From assembly GCA_002351925.1 (NCBI GenBank), contig DEHM01000019.1, positions 18,205-82,204 of the forward strand: DNA of 64,000 nucleotides, given 5' to 3'. The stretch is from Bacteroidales bacterium UBA2800 (GTDB taxonomy: Bacteria > Bacteroidota > Bacteroidia > Bacteroidales > Paludibacteraceae). The notes beneath the pieces were generated by a model. That model was not told the DNA's origin. It ran no database searches and saw nothing but the letters and a program-made list of their open reading frames with translations. The position numbers and the translations under genes were made by a program. Positions 8,056-16,241 of the stretch are shown piece by piece; the stretch's first letter is position 1, and each line of letters begins with the position of its first letter.

Positions 8056-9381
8056 TTAATTACCCGTGCGGATGAATTGCAATGCGCGGTCGATTTGGTT
8101 ATCGGCCCCGGCACCCTTGTTCCACGTAGCGGCATCGAAGGGGATTTCGATATCTGGCGTGACGCCGCGGCCTTCAATGATTTTGTTGTCAAGAGTGAAC
8201 GCCACTTCCTGCGGGATATAGCAGAAGACCGAAGTGACATTTTGTTCACCGACAAAGCCGGCGTAGTTATTGGTGTATGTCTCCTTGCCGGATAGTGCAC
8301 AGAATCCGCCGTACGTGCGTGTGCCGATGAGGCATCCGTTATCAAGCACTTTCGCACTATACGCGGTGTGCTCGCCCATGCTGACGGTAGCGCAGTTACC
8401 GAGCACTGCGATAGGTTCTGTCACCGTGACATGCTCGTCAGGGAAAGTATTCATTGTCTGCGGCAGAATAGGCGAGTAGTCGAGCCGTCCTGTTCCGCGT
8501 TTGAATCGTGCGTTCGATTCGAGCATGCCGCCAGAGGGTACCAGTGCACCGATGACCAGTTGATAATCGGCGAGCAGACCACCTCCATTGGAGCGCACAT
8601 CGATGATGACGCCTCCCAGATCACCGGCTTTATGGTGCTCCTGGATGGCATCGAACCACGCGTTCCAGGTGTCGCGTATACCCGTAATAATAGCGAGTGC
8701 TGTTGAATCGGCGTCCGGGAACTTCTGCGCCGCAATGTCCGGATCGACATAAAACAAGAGCGAGAAATGATTGAATCCGAAGTAGGCTATATTGTCGTCA
8801 AACAGCGCATAGGTAACAGACAGCGGATTGGCCAAGAACGGAGCATAAGAGTATGTCTGGTCGACATCGGTCGTCGAACACTTTTTGTACGCTTTGAGTT
8901 TACCGCTTGTTTGGTAATGGTCCAGAATAGGTTCCTTTCCGTAAACCATAGCATGCTCTTCTCCTCGCTCGCGCTGAACACGCATATACCCCGGACTCGA
9001 AGTGACGTAAGTGCCCGTTTGATGGTTCTTCATCTGAATAGCGAGGTGTCCGTCGTGCAAGGGTGCTACGACGGAATCCAGCAGCGCCTTGAGCTGCGCA
9101 TTCGTTACCGGATCTTGCTGTTTGTCCAGCGCCTCGAATTTCGGCAAATACGCGTCATAGACCTTGTCCCAATCGAGCCCTTGTTCGTATTCGTAGTCCC
9201 AAAGCGCATAGTTGGCACTCATGCCGCGCCACATGACCTCGAACTTGCCGGCATAACTTCTATTCGCTTCGCCGAAGGCCATATTATCGTTATAGGCATA
9301 GCTCAGCACCTCATCGCTCTTCTGACGGCAACCAGCCAAAGCGAGAGCACAAAGAATAAAGAATAAAATATATCTTTTCAT
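8056..9381 (-). CDS. S41-family peptidase lipoprotein
   Basis: 441 residues from the ATG at 9381. The N-terminus is a lipoprotein signal with lipobox LAGC, so the protein is membrane-anchored in the envelope. The C-terminal half has the S41 (tail-specific protease) pattern: VIDVRSNGGG, then GNCATVSMGEHTAYSAK with the probable nucleophile Ser in TVSMGE, then LIGTRTYGGF. Family members cut non-polar C-termini; the natural substrate is unknown. An upstream in-frame extension to 9507 overlaps the barrel gene and is rejected. The stop is followed by a terminator. It shares a 17-base junction with the upstream OMP gene, so both are likely one transcript. Confidence 0.85.
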   Translation of the reverse strand: MKRYILFFILCALALAGCRQKSDEVLSYAYNDNMAFGEANRSYAGKFEVMWRGMSANYALWDYEYEQGLDWDKVYDAYLPKFEALDKQQDPVTNAQLKALLDSVVAPLHDGHLAIQMKNHQTGTYVTSSPGYMRVQRERGEEHAMVYGKEPILDHYQTSGKLKAYKKCSTTDVDQTYSYAPFLANPLSVTYALFDDNIAYFGFNHFSLLFYVDPDIAAQKFPDADSTALAIITGIRDTWNAWFDAIQEHHKAGDLGGVIIDVRSNGGGLLADYQLVIGALVPSGGMLESNARFKRGTGRLDYSPILPQTMNTFPDEHVTVTEPIAVLGNCATVSMGEHTAYSAKVLDNGCLIGTRTYGGFCALSGKETYTNNYAGFVGEQNVTSVFCYIPQEVAFTLDNKIIEGRGVTPDIEIPFDAATWNKGAGADNQIDRALQFIRTGN

Positions 9382-9398
9382 ACTATCTCTTTTCGCTG

Positions 9399-10076
9399 TT
9401 AGAAAATATAACTGATACCGGCTTGCAGGCCTATCGTGGTGTGATAGCGATAGTCCTTCTGGTGGTCCATATACGGCTTGGTGGCACTGATAACGCTGTA
9501 GTAACACACGGCTTCAATCTGCGCCAGCCAGTGCGGATGGAACTTATACTCGATACCCAAGCCGCCGGTGTAACCGAAGTCACCTCGCTGGTCTTTGAGA
9601 TTACTAAACACAATCTGTTCGCTGATGTTATGCCCCGTACCACTAATGGAGGAGTACTCCTGTCCTGAGCGTTTGCCGGTCAGCCACGCACCTCCATAGA
9701 CGCCGAGGTCGACGAAACCGCGCACTTTCTGACCGCCGAAACTGAAATTGACCGTCACGGGGAAGAGCAGATAGTTGTTCACATAGCACATATCCAGTCT
9801 GTCTGCGTATGCACCGCGCGTATGACGGTAGTTACGCTGCGCAAAGAACGCACCGGCACGAAGGCCGAGCCAGTCGAAGAAGTTATACTGGGCTGTCAGT
9901 CCTGCCGTTCCGCCCCATTGTTCGTCAAAGCGATAGTCGGTGGCGTACTGTTTGTCCACTGAATAGTGGTTCCAAGTGGCACCGCCATTAACACCCAAAC
10001 GCCATTGAGCCTGGGTAGTAATAGCCAATGGCGAAAGGAGCATCAACGCCACGAGAAACAAGAATTTTTGTCTCAT
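9399..10076 (-). CDS. Outer-membrane beta-barrel protein (PorT/OMP_b-brl type)
   Basis: 225 residues. Signal peptide MRQKFLFLVALMLLSPLAITTQAQ, then a small eight-strand-type barrel with repeated aromatic strands (WRLGVNGGATWNHY at the start of the mature part, GLQAGISYIF at the end). Such proteins are common in Bacteroidota and seldom have known functions. It is followed after 17 bases by the S41 lipoprotein gene, with which it probably forms a two-gene unit. A partial promoter match lies at 10180-10210. Confidence 0.75.
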   Translation of the reverse strand: MRQKFLFLVALMLLSPLAITTQAQWRLGVNGGATWNHYSVDKQYATDYRFDEQWGGTAGLTAQYNFFDWLGLRAGAFFAQRNYRHTRGAYADRLDMCYVNNYLLFPVTVNFSFGGQKVRGFVDLGVYGGAWLTGKRSGQEYSSISGTGHNISEQIVFSNLKDQRGDFGYTGGLGIEYKFHPHWLAQIEAVCYYSVISATKPYMDHQKDYRYHTTIGLQAGISYIF

Positions 10077-10179
10077 AAATCATATTTTACAGATTCTCTT
10101 CTACAAAGGTGTACGATGAGAGTTCGAAGTCGCCTTGGTATATGATCAATATTTAAAAGTAAAACTTTGGAAGTTGCTG

Positions 10180-10210
10180 CAAAAGTACTACTTTTTTCTG
10201 TTCATTCTCG
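10180..10210 (-). promoter_or_regulatory. Probable promoter of the OMP-S41 pair
   Basis: The minus-strand -7 box TACTTTTG (10180-10187) is preceded by the same GTAG seen at other strong promoters, but the -33 position reads CGA instead of TTG. The leader to 10076 would be about 97 bases. Confidence 0.5.
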
Positions 10211-10243
10211 TTCCCATCTCGTTCGCATGGCGGACGCTCGCGG

Positions 10244-11053
10244 TTAGCTACTTTTTTGAAGGCGGAGGAGGCACCAGTCGTTGGTGGAGCGGGTGTCGAG
10301 GAGGTGCAGACCATGGGCTTCGGCGGCGGTGATGAGTGCAGGGGCATCGGCCGTGTAGAAACCGCTGAGCCAGAGTTGACCGCCATCGACCAGCGAGGCG
10401 GCATAGTCGGGCATATAGTGGAGAAGGATGTTGCGATGGATGTTGGCGAGGATTAAGTGGAAAGATGAAAGATGAAAAATGAAAGATGACGCGTGTTGCA
10501 CCTCGACGTCTTCGCCATTGAGGGCGGCGTTCTCGCGGGCATTGATGACACTCTTCTCGTCGATATCGGCCGCCACGACACGTGTCGCGCCGAGTCGCTT
10601 GGCGAAGATAGCCAGTACGCCTGTGCCGGTGCCGTGGTCGAGGACGGTGTAGGGGGTAGGGGGTAGAGGGTTAGAGGTTAGAGGGGAGAGGTTTATCAAT
10701 GCATCGATCATCATCGAGGTAGTCTCGTGGTGGCCGGCGCCAAAGGCGCAATGGGGTACAATACGGATGCCGAGCGGCAGCTGTTGCTCGGGATGGTCGG
10801 CCTCCCAAGCAGCGTTCCAGTTCTCATCGGGACAAGCCTCGACAGAAAGGAGTTGCGCGGACTGATCCATGGCATATTCAACGCCGATAGTAGCGCGTAT
10901 GAGTTTTTCTTTCTGCTCCCATATCTCCGAGGGCAGGTAATAGTCGTCTCCATCGATGGTATCGACACCGATATTACAAAGTATCTGGTCGAAGACGGCC
11001 TTTCGCCATTCTTCCGGGAAAGCGGTCTTAATGTGTAAAACGTGATAACGCAT
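10244..11053 (-). CDS. prmA: Ribosomal protein L11 methyltransferase
   Basis: 269 residues. SAM-dependent methyltransferase that trimethylates ribosomal protein L11. Visible parts: the N-terminal substrate domain, the conserved FGAGHHETTSMMI before the SAM domain, the SAM loop DHGTGTGVLAIFAKRLGA, AADIDEKSV, and the LILANIHRNIL equivalent of the NPPY motif. Two low-complexity inserts occur: LSPLTSNPLPPTPYT just before the SAM loop and FIFHLSSFHL just before LILANI. They are encoded by direct repeats at 10649-10691 and 10455-10489 and sit at the same fold positions as the inserts in TrmN6. The start overlaps the end of folC by 26 bases. Confidence 0.92.
   Translation of the reverse strand: MRYHVLHIKTAFPEEWRKAVFDQILCNIGVDTIDGDDYYLPSEIWEQKEKLIRATIGVEYAMDQSAQLLSVEACPDENWNAAWEADHPEQQLPLGIRIVPHCAFGAGHHETTSMMIDALINLSPLTSNPLPPTPYTVLDHGTGTGVLAIFAKRLGATRVVAADIDEKSVINARENAALNGEDVEVQHASSFIFHLSSFHLILANIHRNILLHYMPDYAASLVDGGQLWLSGFYTADAPALITAAEAHGLHLLDTRSTNDWCLLRLQKSS
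10455..10489. repeat. In-frame 'GAAAGATGA' word repeat inside prmA
   Basis: About four degenerate copies of AAGATGAA(A) encoding a Phe/His/Ser-rich loop just before the LILANI motif of PrmA. Confidence 0.75.
10649..10691. repeat. In-frame 'GGGTTAGAG' word repeat inside prmA
   Basis: About five degenerate copies of GGGGTAGA/GGTTAGAG, encoding a Pro/Leu-rich loop just before the SAM loop. Complementary to the CTAACC words in trmN6. Confidence 0.75.
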
Positions 11054-12263
11054 AACCTACTAAATAATTGCTGCCGCCGATGAAGATAGCGTCTTCGGGT
11101 GCGGCGTGGGTTTGTGCATAGCGGATGGCCTCTTCGGGATCGTCGATAGCGAGTCCCTCTTTGCCCCAGAGACGGAGCATCTCTTCCGCGCTGCGAGCAC
11201 GCGGGGTGTCCGGGCGCGTGAAGATATAATGATAACGCTCGCCGCACGGGAGGAGCGTCATGACGGTTTCGGTATCTTTGTCGTTGACCATGCCGAAGAC
11301 GATATAGACATGGGGGGTGGGCAGTTGGCTGAGTTGCCGGGCTACATAGCGCAGTCCGTGGCTGTTGTGGCCGGTGTCGCAGATAGTGAGCGGTCGTTCG
11401 CACACGATTTCCCAGCGGCCCCTTAATCCCGTCATCGTACAAACTTTCTCAAAGCCCTCTCTGATTGCTAAATCCGGAATCCTGATAGCTCTTAGTGCCA
11501 CGAAGGCGGTCTGGAGGTTGTGTTCTTGGTAGATGCCTTGGAGTTGGCAGTCGGGCGCTACGCGGAGACGGGTGCGGCGGAGGTATTCGCACTGGTCGGC
11601 GAACCAGATAGGCGACTGACACGCCTGTGCGCGTGCGGTGAAGACCGGTTCGGTAGCCGGGGCGGTCTCGCCGATGACGACGGGTACACCGGGTTTGATG
11701 ATGCCGGCTTTCTCAGCGGCTATCTGCGGGAGCGTCGTACCGAGAAACTCGGTATGGTCGAGACCGATATTGGTGATGACGGAGAGGACGGGCGTAAGGA
11801 CATTGGTGCTGTCGAGTCGTCCGCCGAGTCCTACCTCGATGACGGCTATGTCAACTTGCTGCCGGACAAAATAGGCGAAGGCGAGTGCGGTCATCGTCTC
11901 GAAGAACGAGGGTTGGAGGGCGTCGAGTTGGGAGCGATAGGTCGTGACGAAAGCGGCCACCTCGGCTTCGGGGATAGGTTGTCCGTTGATACGGATACGC
12001 TCGCAGAGCGAGACGAGGTGGGGCGAGGTGAAGAGTCCGACACGCAGTCCGGCGGCCTGTAACGCTGCGGCGATGAGGTGGGAGGTAGAGCCCTTGCCAT
12101 TGGTGCCGGCTACGTGGATAGCGCGCAGCTGACGATGAGGATTGCCCACCAGCTCCATGAGGCGGAGAGTGGTGTTGAGTCCGGGCTTATAGGCCGCTGC
12201 GCCGACCTGGTGGAACGGCGGGCGGGAGGAGTACAAATAAGAGACCGCTTCGCTGTAAGACAT
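11028..12263 (-). CDS. folC: Folylpolyglutamate synthase / dihydrofolate synthase
   Basis: 411 residues. Mur-ligase-fold ATP-dependent enzyme that adds glutamate to dihydropteroate and folates. Motifs: P-loop HVAGTNGKGSTSH, the TSPHLVSLCERI segment, EVGLGGRLDSTNV, ITNIGLDHTEFLG, and the C-terminal ITFGMV-like VFGMVNDKD. The first codons (MSYSEAVSYL) are themselves written in the TTACAGCGAAGCGGTC word found in several spacers, so the extreme N-terminus may derive from it. It lies 22 bases after dnaE and overlaps prmA by 26 bases, so the three are probably co-transcribed. Confidence 0.95.
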   Translation of the reverse strand: MSYSEAVSYLYSSRPPFHQVGAAAYKPGLNTTLRLMELVGNPHRQLRAIHVAGTNGKGSTSHLIAAALQAAGLRVGLFTSPHLVSLCERIRINGQPIPEAEVAAFVTTYRSQLDALQPSFFETMTALAFAYFVRQQVDIAVIEVGLGGRLDSTNVLTPVLSVITNIGLDHTEFLGTTLPQIAAEKAGIIKPGVPVVIGETAPATEPVFTARAQACQSPIWFADQCEYLRRTRLRVAPDCQLQGIYQEHNLQTAFVALRAIRIPDLAIREGFEKVCTMTGLRGRWEIVCERPLTICDTGHNSHGLRYVARQLSQLPTPHVYIVFGMVNDKDTETVMTLLPCGERYHYIFTRPDTPRARSAEEMLRLWGKEGLAIDDPEEAIRYAQTHAAPEDAIFIGGSNYLVGYALSRFTH

Positions 12264-12285
12264 TAGACCGCTTCGCTGATAGACG

Positions 12286-15200
12286 TTAGACTTGTTCCTT
12301 ACTAATCACACTAAAATCGAGGAGGCCTTCGGCGCGGCGTTGGCTGAGCCATTTGTAGAACGGCGGCGTGACGCGGATGGGTAGGGAACGACTGGTGAGT
12401 GCCACCTGTTGCCGGTTGATGGGGTCGTAGATGGTTACATGGAGCCGTCCCTGACCTGGGTTGGCGTGTATAGTGTCAGCCAGATCGTCGATGAGTTCGG
12501 GCGTGACGGTGTCGAGCGAGAGACGCACCTGGAGTCCCTCGACGCGTTTGGCCTGCGTCTCGTTGAGCATCTCGACGGCCTGTACGACGAACTCGAACTC
12601 CGCCTTGTCGTCTTCGGTCTCGCGGAACCATTTCTGTCCGGCCCCTTTCTGCTGGACGACTCCGGAGACAAGGACATAGAGGTCCCTGAGCATGAGGTGC
12701 CCGAAGCGGCTGTAGGCGTTGCCGAAGAGTGCGAACTCGTAGCTGCCGGTATAGTCCTCGATGACATATCGGCCGTAGGGGTTGCCCTTCTGGCTGATAC
12801 GCGATTCGGCCGAGGTGATGAGTCCGCCGATGAGGCAGGGCTGGTTCTTATGGGCCGCGATGAATTCAGACGGCAGCAGGGGTTTCTGTTCCAGCTCGTC
12901 GCCTCCTTCGGCTATCTCGATACGGATGCGTTTCTCGGCTTCGGCGCGTTCGTCGGGTTTGCGCCAGTGGTCGAAGAGGGAGAGCTCGGCGGCGTTGACG
13001 TTACACAACTCGCGTATCTCGAACTCATACTCGTCGAGCGGGTGGGCAGAGAGATAGATGCCGATGAGGTCTTTTTCGCGGTTGAGTCGTTCGATGGTGT
13101 CCCATCGCGGCACGACGGGCAGGTCGGGATGTTTGATCTCAATGGCGTCGTTGAGGTCGCCGAAGAGCGAGTTGGCGTTGTTGGCGCGGTCGGCCTGCCA
13201 TTTCTGGCCGTAGTTCATGAGCAGGTCGAGTCCGCTGTTGCCGGTTTCGTCCACGCCGAAGAACTGCTCGCGGTAGATATCGCCGAAGCACTCGAAAGCG
13301 CCGGCCTGGGCGAGACACTCGATGGTCTTACGGTTGCAGGACTGGAGGTTGACACGCTCGAGGAAATCGAAGATAGTGCGGTACTTGCCGTTTTTCTCGC
13401 GCTCGACGATGATGGCTTCTGCAGCGCCTTCGCCGACGCCCTTGATACCTCCGAGACCGAAGCGGATGTCGCCTTTGCTATTAACCGTGAACGATAGCTC
13501 CGACTCGTTGACATCGGGCTCGAGCACACTCAGTCCGAGCGCACGGCACTCGTCCATGAGCTTGGTGACCTCCTTGATATCGTCCTTGTGGACGGTGAGG
13601 TTAGCCGCCATGAACTCGGCAGGGTAGTGGGCCTTGAGATAGCCGGTCTGGTAGGCCACCCACGAATAGCAGGCAGCGTGCGACTTGTTGAAGGCATAGG
13701 AGGCGAACTTCTCCCAGTCGGCCCAGATCTTGTTAAGCACCCGTTCGTCGTGTCCGTTTTTCTTACCGCCCTCCATGAACTTATCCTTGAGCGAGGCGAG
13801 GACGGCCATCTGCTTCTTACCCATCGCCTTACGTAGCTTATCGCTCTCGCCTCGGGTGAAGTCGGCCAGCAGACGACTGAGCAACATGACCTGCTCCTGG
13901 TACACCGTGACACCATATGTGTCCTTGAGGTATTTCTCCATGACGGGAATGTCGTACGTCACGGGCTCGATACCCTGTTTGCGCTTGATGAACTGCGGGA
14001 TATAGTCCATCGGCCCGGGCCGATAGAGGGCGTTCATGGCGATGAGGTCGCCGATGACGGTCGGTTTGAGTTCGCGCAGGTACTTCTGCATACCGGCCGA
14101 CTCGAACTGGAAGACAGCGACGGTGCGACCTTCTTGGAAAAGTTTGTAGGTCAGCTCGTCGTCGATAGGGATATGGTCGATGTCGATGTCGATGCCGTGT
14201 GCACGCTTGATGTTACGCAGACACTCCTTGATGATGGTGAGGGTGATGAGGCCGAGGAAGTCCATCTTGATGAGTCCTACGGACTCTACCACGTGGCCGT
14301 CGTACTCGGTGACGAGCACCCGTTTCTTGGCGTTCTTATCCTCGACGGACGAGAGGGGCGCGAAATTGGTGAGGTCGTCGGCACCGATGATGACGCCGCA
14401 GGCGTGTACGCCCACTTGGCGGATAGTGCCCTCAAGACGCGCTGCGTACTGCAGCATGGTGCGCGTGTTAAGATCGCCCTGCTCGTACTCGCGCTTGAGT
14501 TCGTCGATATACCTATAGCAGTTGTTGAGGTTGACCTTAGGCGACTTGCCCTTGTCGTCCTTGATGTTGCCGGGGAACTCGCGGTCGGGTATGAGGCTCT
14601 TGAGCTCGTTGACACGGGCGAGGGGTATCTGCTGGACGCGTCCCACGTCGGCCAGAGCCGACTTGGTAGCCATCTTACCATAGGTAACGATATGAGCCAC
14701 ATGGGTCTCGCCGTACTTACGGCTGACATAGTCGAGCACTTTACCGCGTCCGCAATCTTCGAAGTCGGTATCGATATCGGGCAGGGAGATACGGTCGGGA
14801 TTGAGGAAACGCTCGAACAGGAGGTCGTACTGCAGGGGGTCGAGGTCGGTGATCTTCAGACAGTAGGCCACCACACTACCGGCCGCCGAGCCACGTCCGG
14901 GACCTACCGACACGTCGAGTTCTTCGCGTGCGGCACGGATGAAATCCATGACGATGAGGAAATAGCCCGGGAAACCCATAGAGATAATGGTGTTGAGCTC
15001 GAACTCGATACGCTCTTTGAGCACCTCGTCGGTGTCGAGTCGCTCTTGTCCGTAGCGCTCCAGTGCACCCTGCATGGTGAGGTGGCGTAGGTAGGCCGAC
15101 TCGAAGGCGAGACGGTCGGGATAGTCCTCTTCGCGACCGAAACTCTCAGGAATGTCGAACTTAGGCATGATAGGTCCGTGGTCGATATCGTAAATCTCCA

Positions 15201-16092
15201 CCTTGTCGACTATCTCCTGAGTGTTCTCCAGCGCCTCGGGCAGGTCGCTGAAGATAGCGGCCATCTCGTCGGGCGTCTTGATCCACTCCTGCTTGGTATA
15301 GTGCATGCGGTTGACATCGTTGACGTAGTGGTTGGTGCTGAGGCAGATGAGTCGGTCGTGCGCCTCGGCGTCCTCCTCGTTGACGAAGTGAGCATCGTTG
15401 GTAGCGATGAGCTTGATACCATATTTGCGTGCGAGGTCGATGAGGACCGGGTTGACCTGTTTCTGCCGCTCGTAGACCTCTTGGTCACCGCCGGGTTTCT
15501 GCGTCTCGTGGCGCTGCAACTCGATATAGTAGTCGTCGCCGAAGAGGTTCTTGAACCATTGTACCGTCTCTTCCGCCTCAGTGAAGTCGCCGCCTCTGGC
15601 GATACCGTCGAGTATCTTCTGCGGCAGCTCACCACCCAGACAGGCGGAGCAGCAGATGATACCTTCGTGCCAGCGCTCCAGCAACTCGCGGTCGATACGC
15701 GGGGTATGGTAGAACGCGTCGGACATATAGCCGTGGGAGACGAGTCGGCAGAGGTTGTGGTAGCCGGTGATGTTCTTCGCCAGCAGGATGAGGTGCCAAC
15801 CGGAGCGGTCGATGGTATAGGTGCGCCCCTCGCCGTTGACGGCTTTGTCGTCGAGCATAGAGTGGCGTCCGCGGCGGGCACAATAGGCCTCAGTACCGAC
15901 GATAGGCTTGAATCCCTCTTTCTTCTTGCAGTAGTCGAGCAGGTCCTTGATGCCGTACATGTTACCATGGTCGGTCAGCGCCACAGCATTCATGCCGGAG
16001 GCGATACACTTGTCGACAATCTCGTCTACCTTGGATAGTCCGTCGAGCAGCGAATAGTGGGAGTGAACATGCAAATGGGTAAAATTCATCAT
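12286..16092 (-). CDS. dnaE: DNA polymerase III alpha subunit
   Basis: 1268 residues. Catalytic subunit of the replicative polymerase. The order is canonical for DnaE: PHP domain from the start (HVHSHYSLLDGLSKVDEIV), polymerase palm with VGPGRGSAAGSVVAYCL and PDIDTDFEDCGR carrying the catalytic aspartates, the fingers segment with FQFESAGMQKYLRELKP and YRPGPMDYIP, the tandem helix-hairpin-helix (GIKGVGEGAAEAII), and a C-terminal OB domain (PCLIGGLITSAESRIS). The start is ATG at 16092 or the adjacent ATG at 16089. A consensus promoter lies at 16112-16142, giving a leader of about 15 bases. The downstream folC and prmA are probably on the same message. Confidence 0.97.
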   Translation of the reverse strand: MMNFTHLHVHSHYSLLDGLSKVDEIVDKCIASGMNAVALTDHGNMYGIKDLLDYCKKKEGFKPIVGTEAYCARRGRHSMLDDKAVNGEGRTYTIDRSGWHLILLAKNITGYHNLCRLVSHGYMSDAFYHTPRIDRELLERWHEGIICCSACLGGELPQKILDGIARGGDFTEAEETVQWFKNLFGDDYYIELQRHETQKPGGDQEVYERQKQVNPVLIDLARKYGIKLIATNDAHFVNEEDAEAHDRLICLSTNHYVNDVNRMHYTKQEWIKTPDEMAAIFSDLPEALENTQEIVDKVEIYDIDHGPIMPKFDIPESFGREEDYPDRLAFESAYLRHLTMQGALERYGQERLDTDEVLKERIEFELNTIISMGFPGYFLIVMDFIRAAREELDVSVGPGRGSAAGSVVAYCLKITDLDPLQYDLLFERFLNPDRISLPDIDTDFEDCGRGKVLDYVSRKYGETHVAHIVTYGKMATKSALADVGRVQQIPLARVNELKSLIPDREFPGNIKDDKGKSPKVNLNNCYRYIDELKREYEQGDLNTRTMLQYAARLEGTIRQVGVHACGVIIGADDLTNFAPLSSVEDKNAKKRVLVTEYDGHVVESVGLIKMDFLGLITLTIIKECLRNIKRAHGIDIDIDHIPIDDELTYKLFQEGRTVAVFQFESAGMQKYLRELKPTVIGDLIAMNALYRPGPMDYIPQFIKRKQGIEPVTYDIPVMEKYLKDTYGVTVYQEQVMLLSRLLADFTRGESDKLRKAMGKKQMAVLASLKDKFMEGGKKNGHDERVLNKIWADWEKFASYAFNKSHAACYSWVAYQTGYLKAHYPAEFMAANLTVHKDDIKEVTKLMDECRALGLSVLEPDVNESELSFTVNSKGDIRFGLGGIKGVGEGAAEAIIVEREKNGKYRTIFDFLERVNLQSCNRKTIECLAQAGAFECFGDIYREQFFGVDETGNSGLDLLMNYGQKWQADRANNANSLFGDLNDAIEIKHPDLPVVPRWDTIERLNREKDLIGIYLSAHPLDEYEFEIRELCNVNAAELSLFDHWRKPDERAEAEKRIRIEIAEGGDELEQKPLLPSEFIAAHKNQPCLIGGLITSAESRISQKGNPYGRYVIEDYTGSYEFALFGNAYSRFGHLMLRDLYVLVSGVVQQKGAGQKWFRETEDDKAEFEFVVQAVEMLNETQAKRVEGLQVRLSLDTVTPELIDDLADTIHANPGQGRLHVTIYDPINRQQVALTSRSLPIRVTPPFYKWLSQRRAEGLLDFSVISKEQV

Positions 16093-16111
16093 CGTAATCG
16101 TTTAGCGGGTG

Positions 16112-16142
16112 CAAAGGTACTACTTTTTTCGCATGTATGCAA
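16112..16142 (-). promoter_or_regulatory. Promoter of dnaE
   Basis: Minus-strand TTG (16140-16142), a 20-base spacer starting CATACATGCG, then TACCTTTG (16112-16119). Divergent from the amgK-like promoter 28 bases away. Confidence 0.8.
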
Positions 16143-16169
16143 AAAAAAACGCATGTTGGTGCAATTTTT

Positions 16170-16200
16170 CTTGTTTATGTCAAAAAAATGTAGTACTTTT
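16170..16200 (+). promoter_or_regulatory. Promoter of AmgK-RapZ/murU pair
   Basis: TTG (16170-16172), 20 bases ending GTAG, TACTTTTG (16193-16200). The leader to 16242 is about 36 bases. Confidence 0.8.
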
Positions 16201-16241
16201 GCACGCAAAATTGGATGAGGCGAAACACGCCGAATTAGCTT

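Noticed and set aside
8056..9507. 42-residue extension of the S41 peptidase beyond the lipoprotein signal
   Set aside because: It would overlap the upstream barrel gene and bury the clear lipobox signal starting at 9381.
10256..12062. Plus-strand frames across prmA and folC
   Set aside because: Complements of conserved genes with no independent support.
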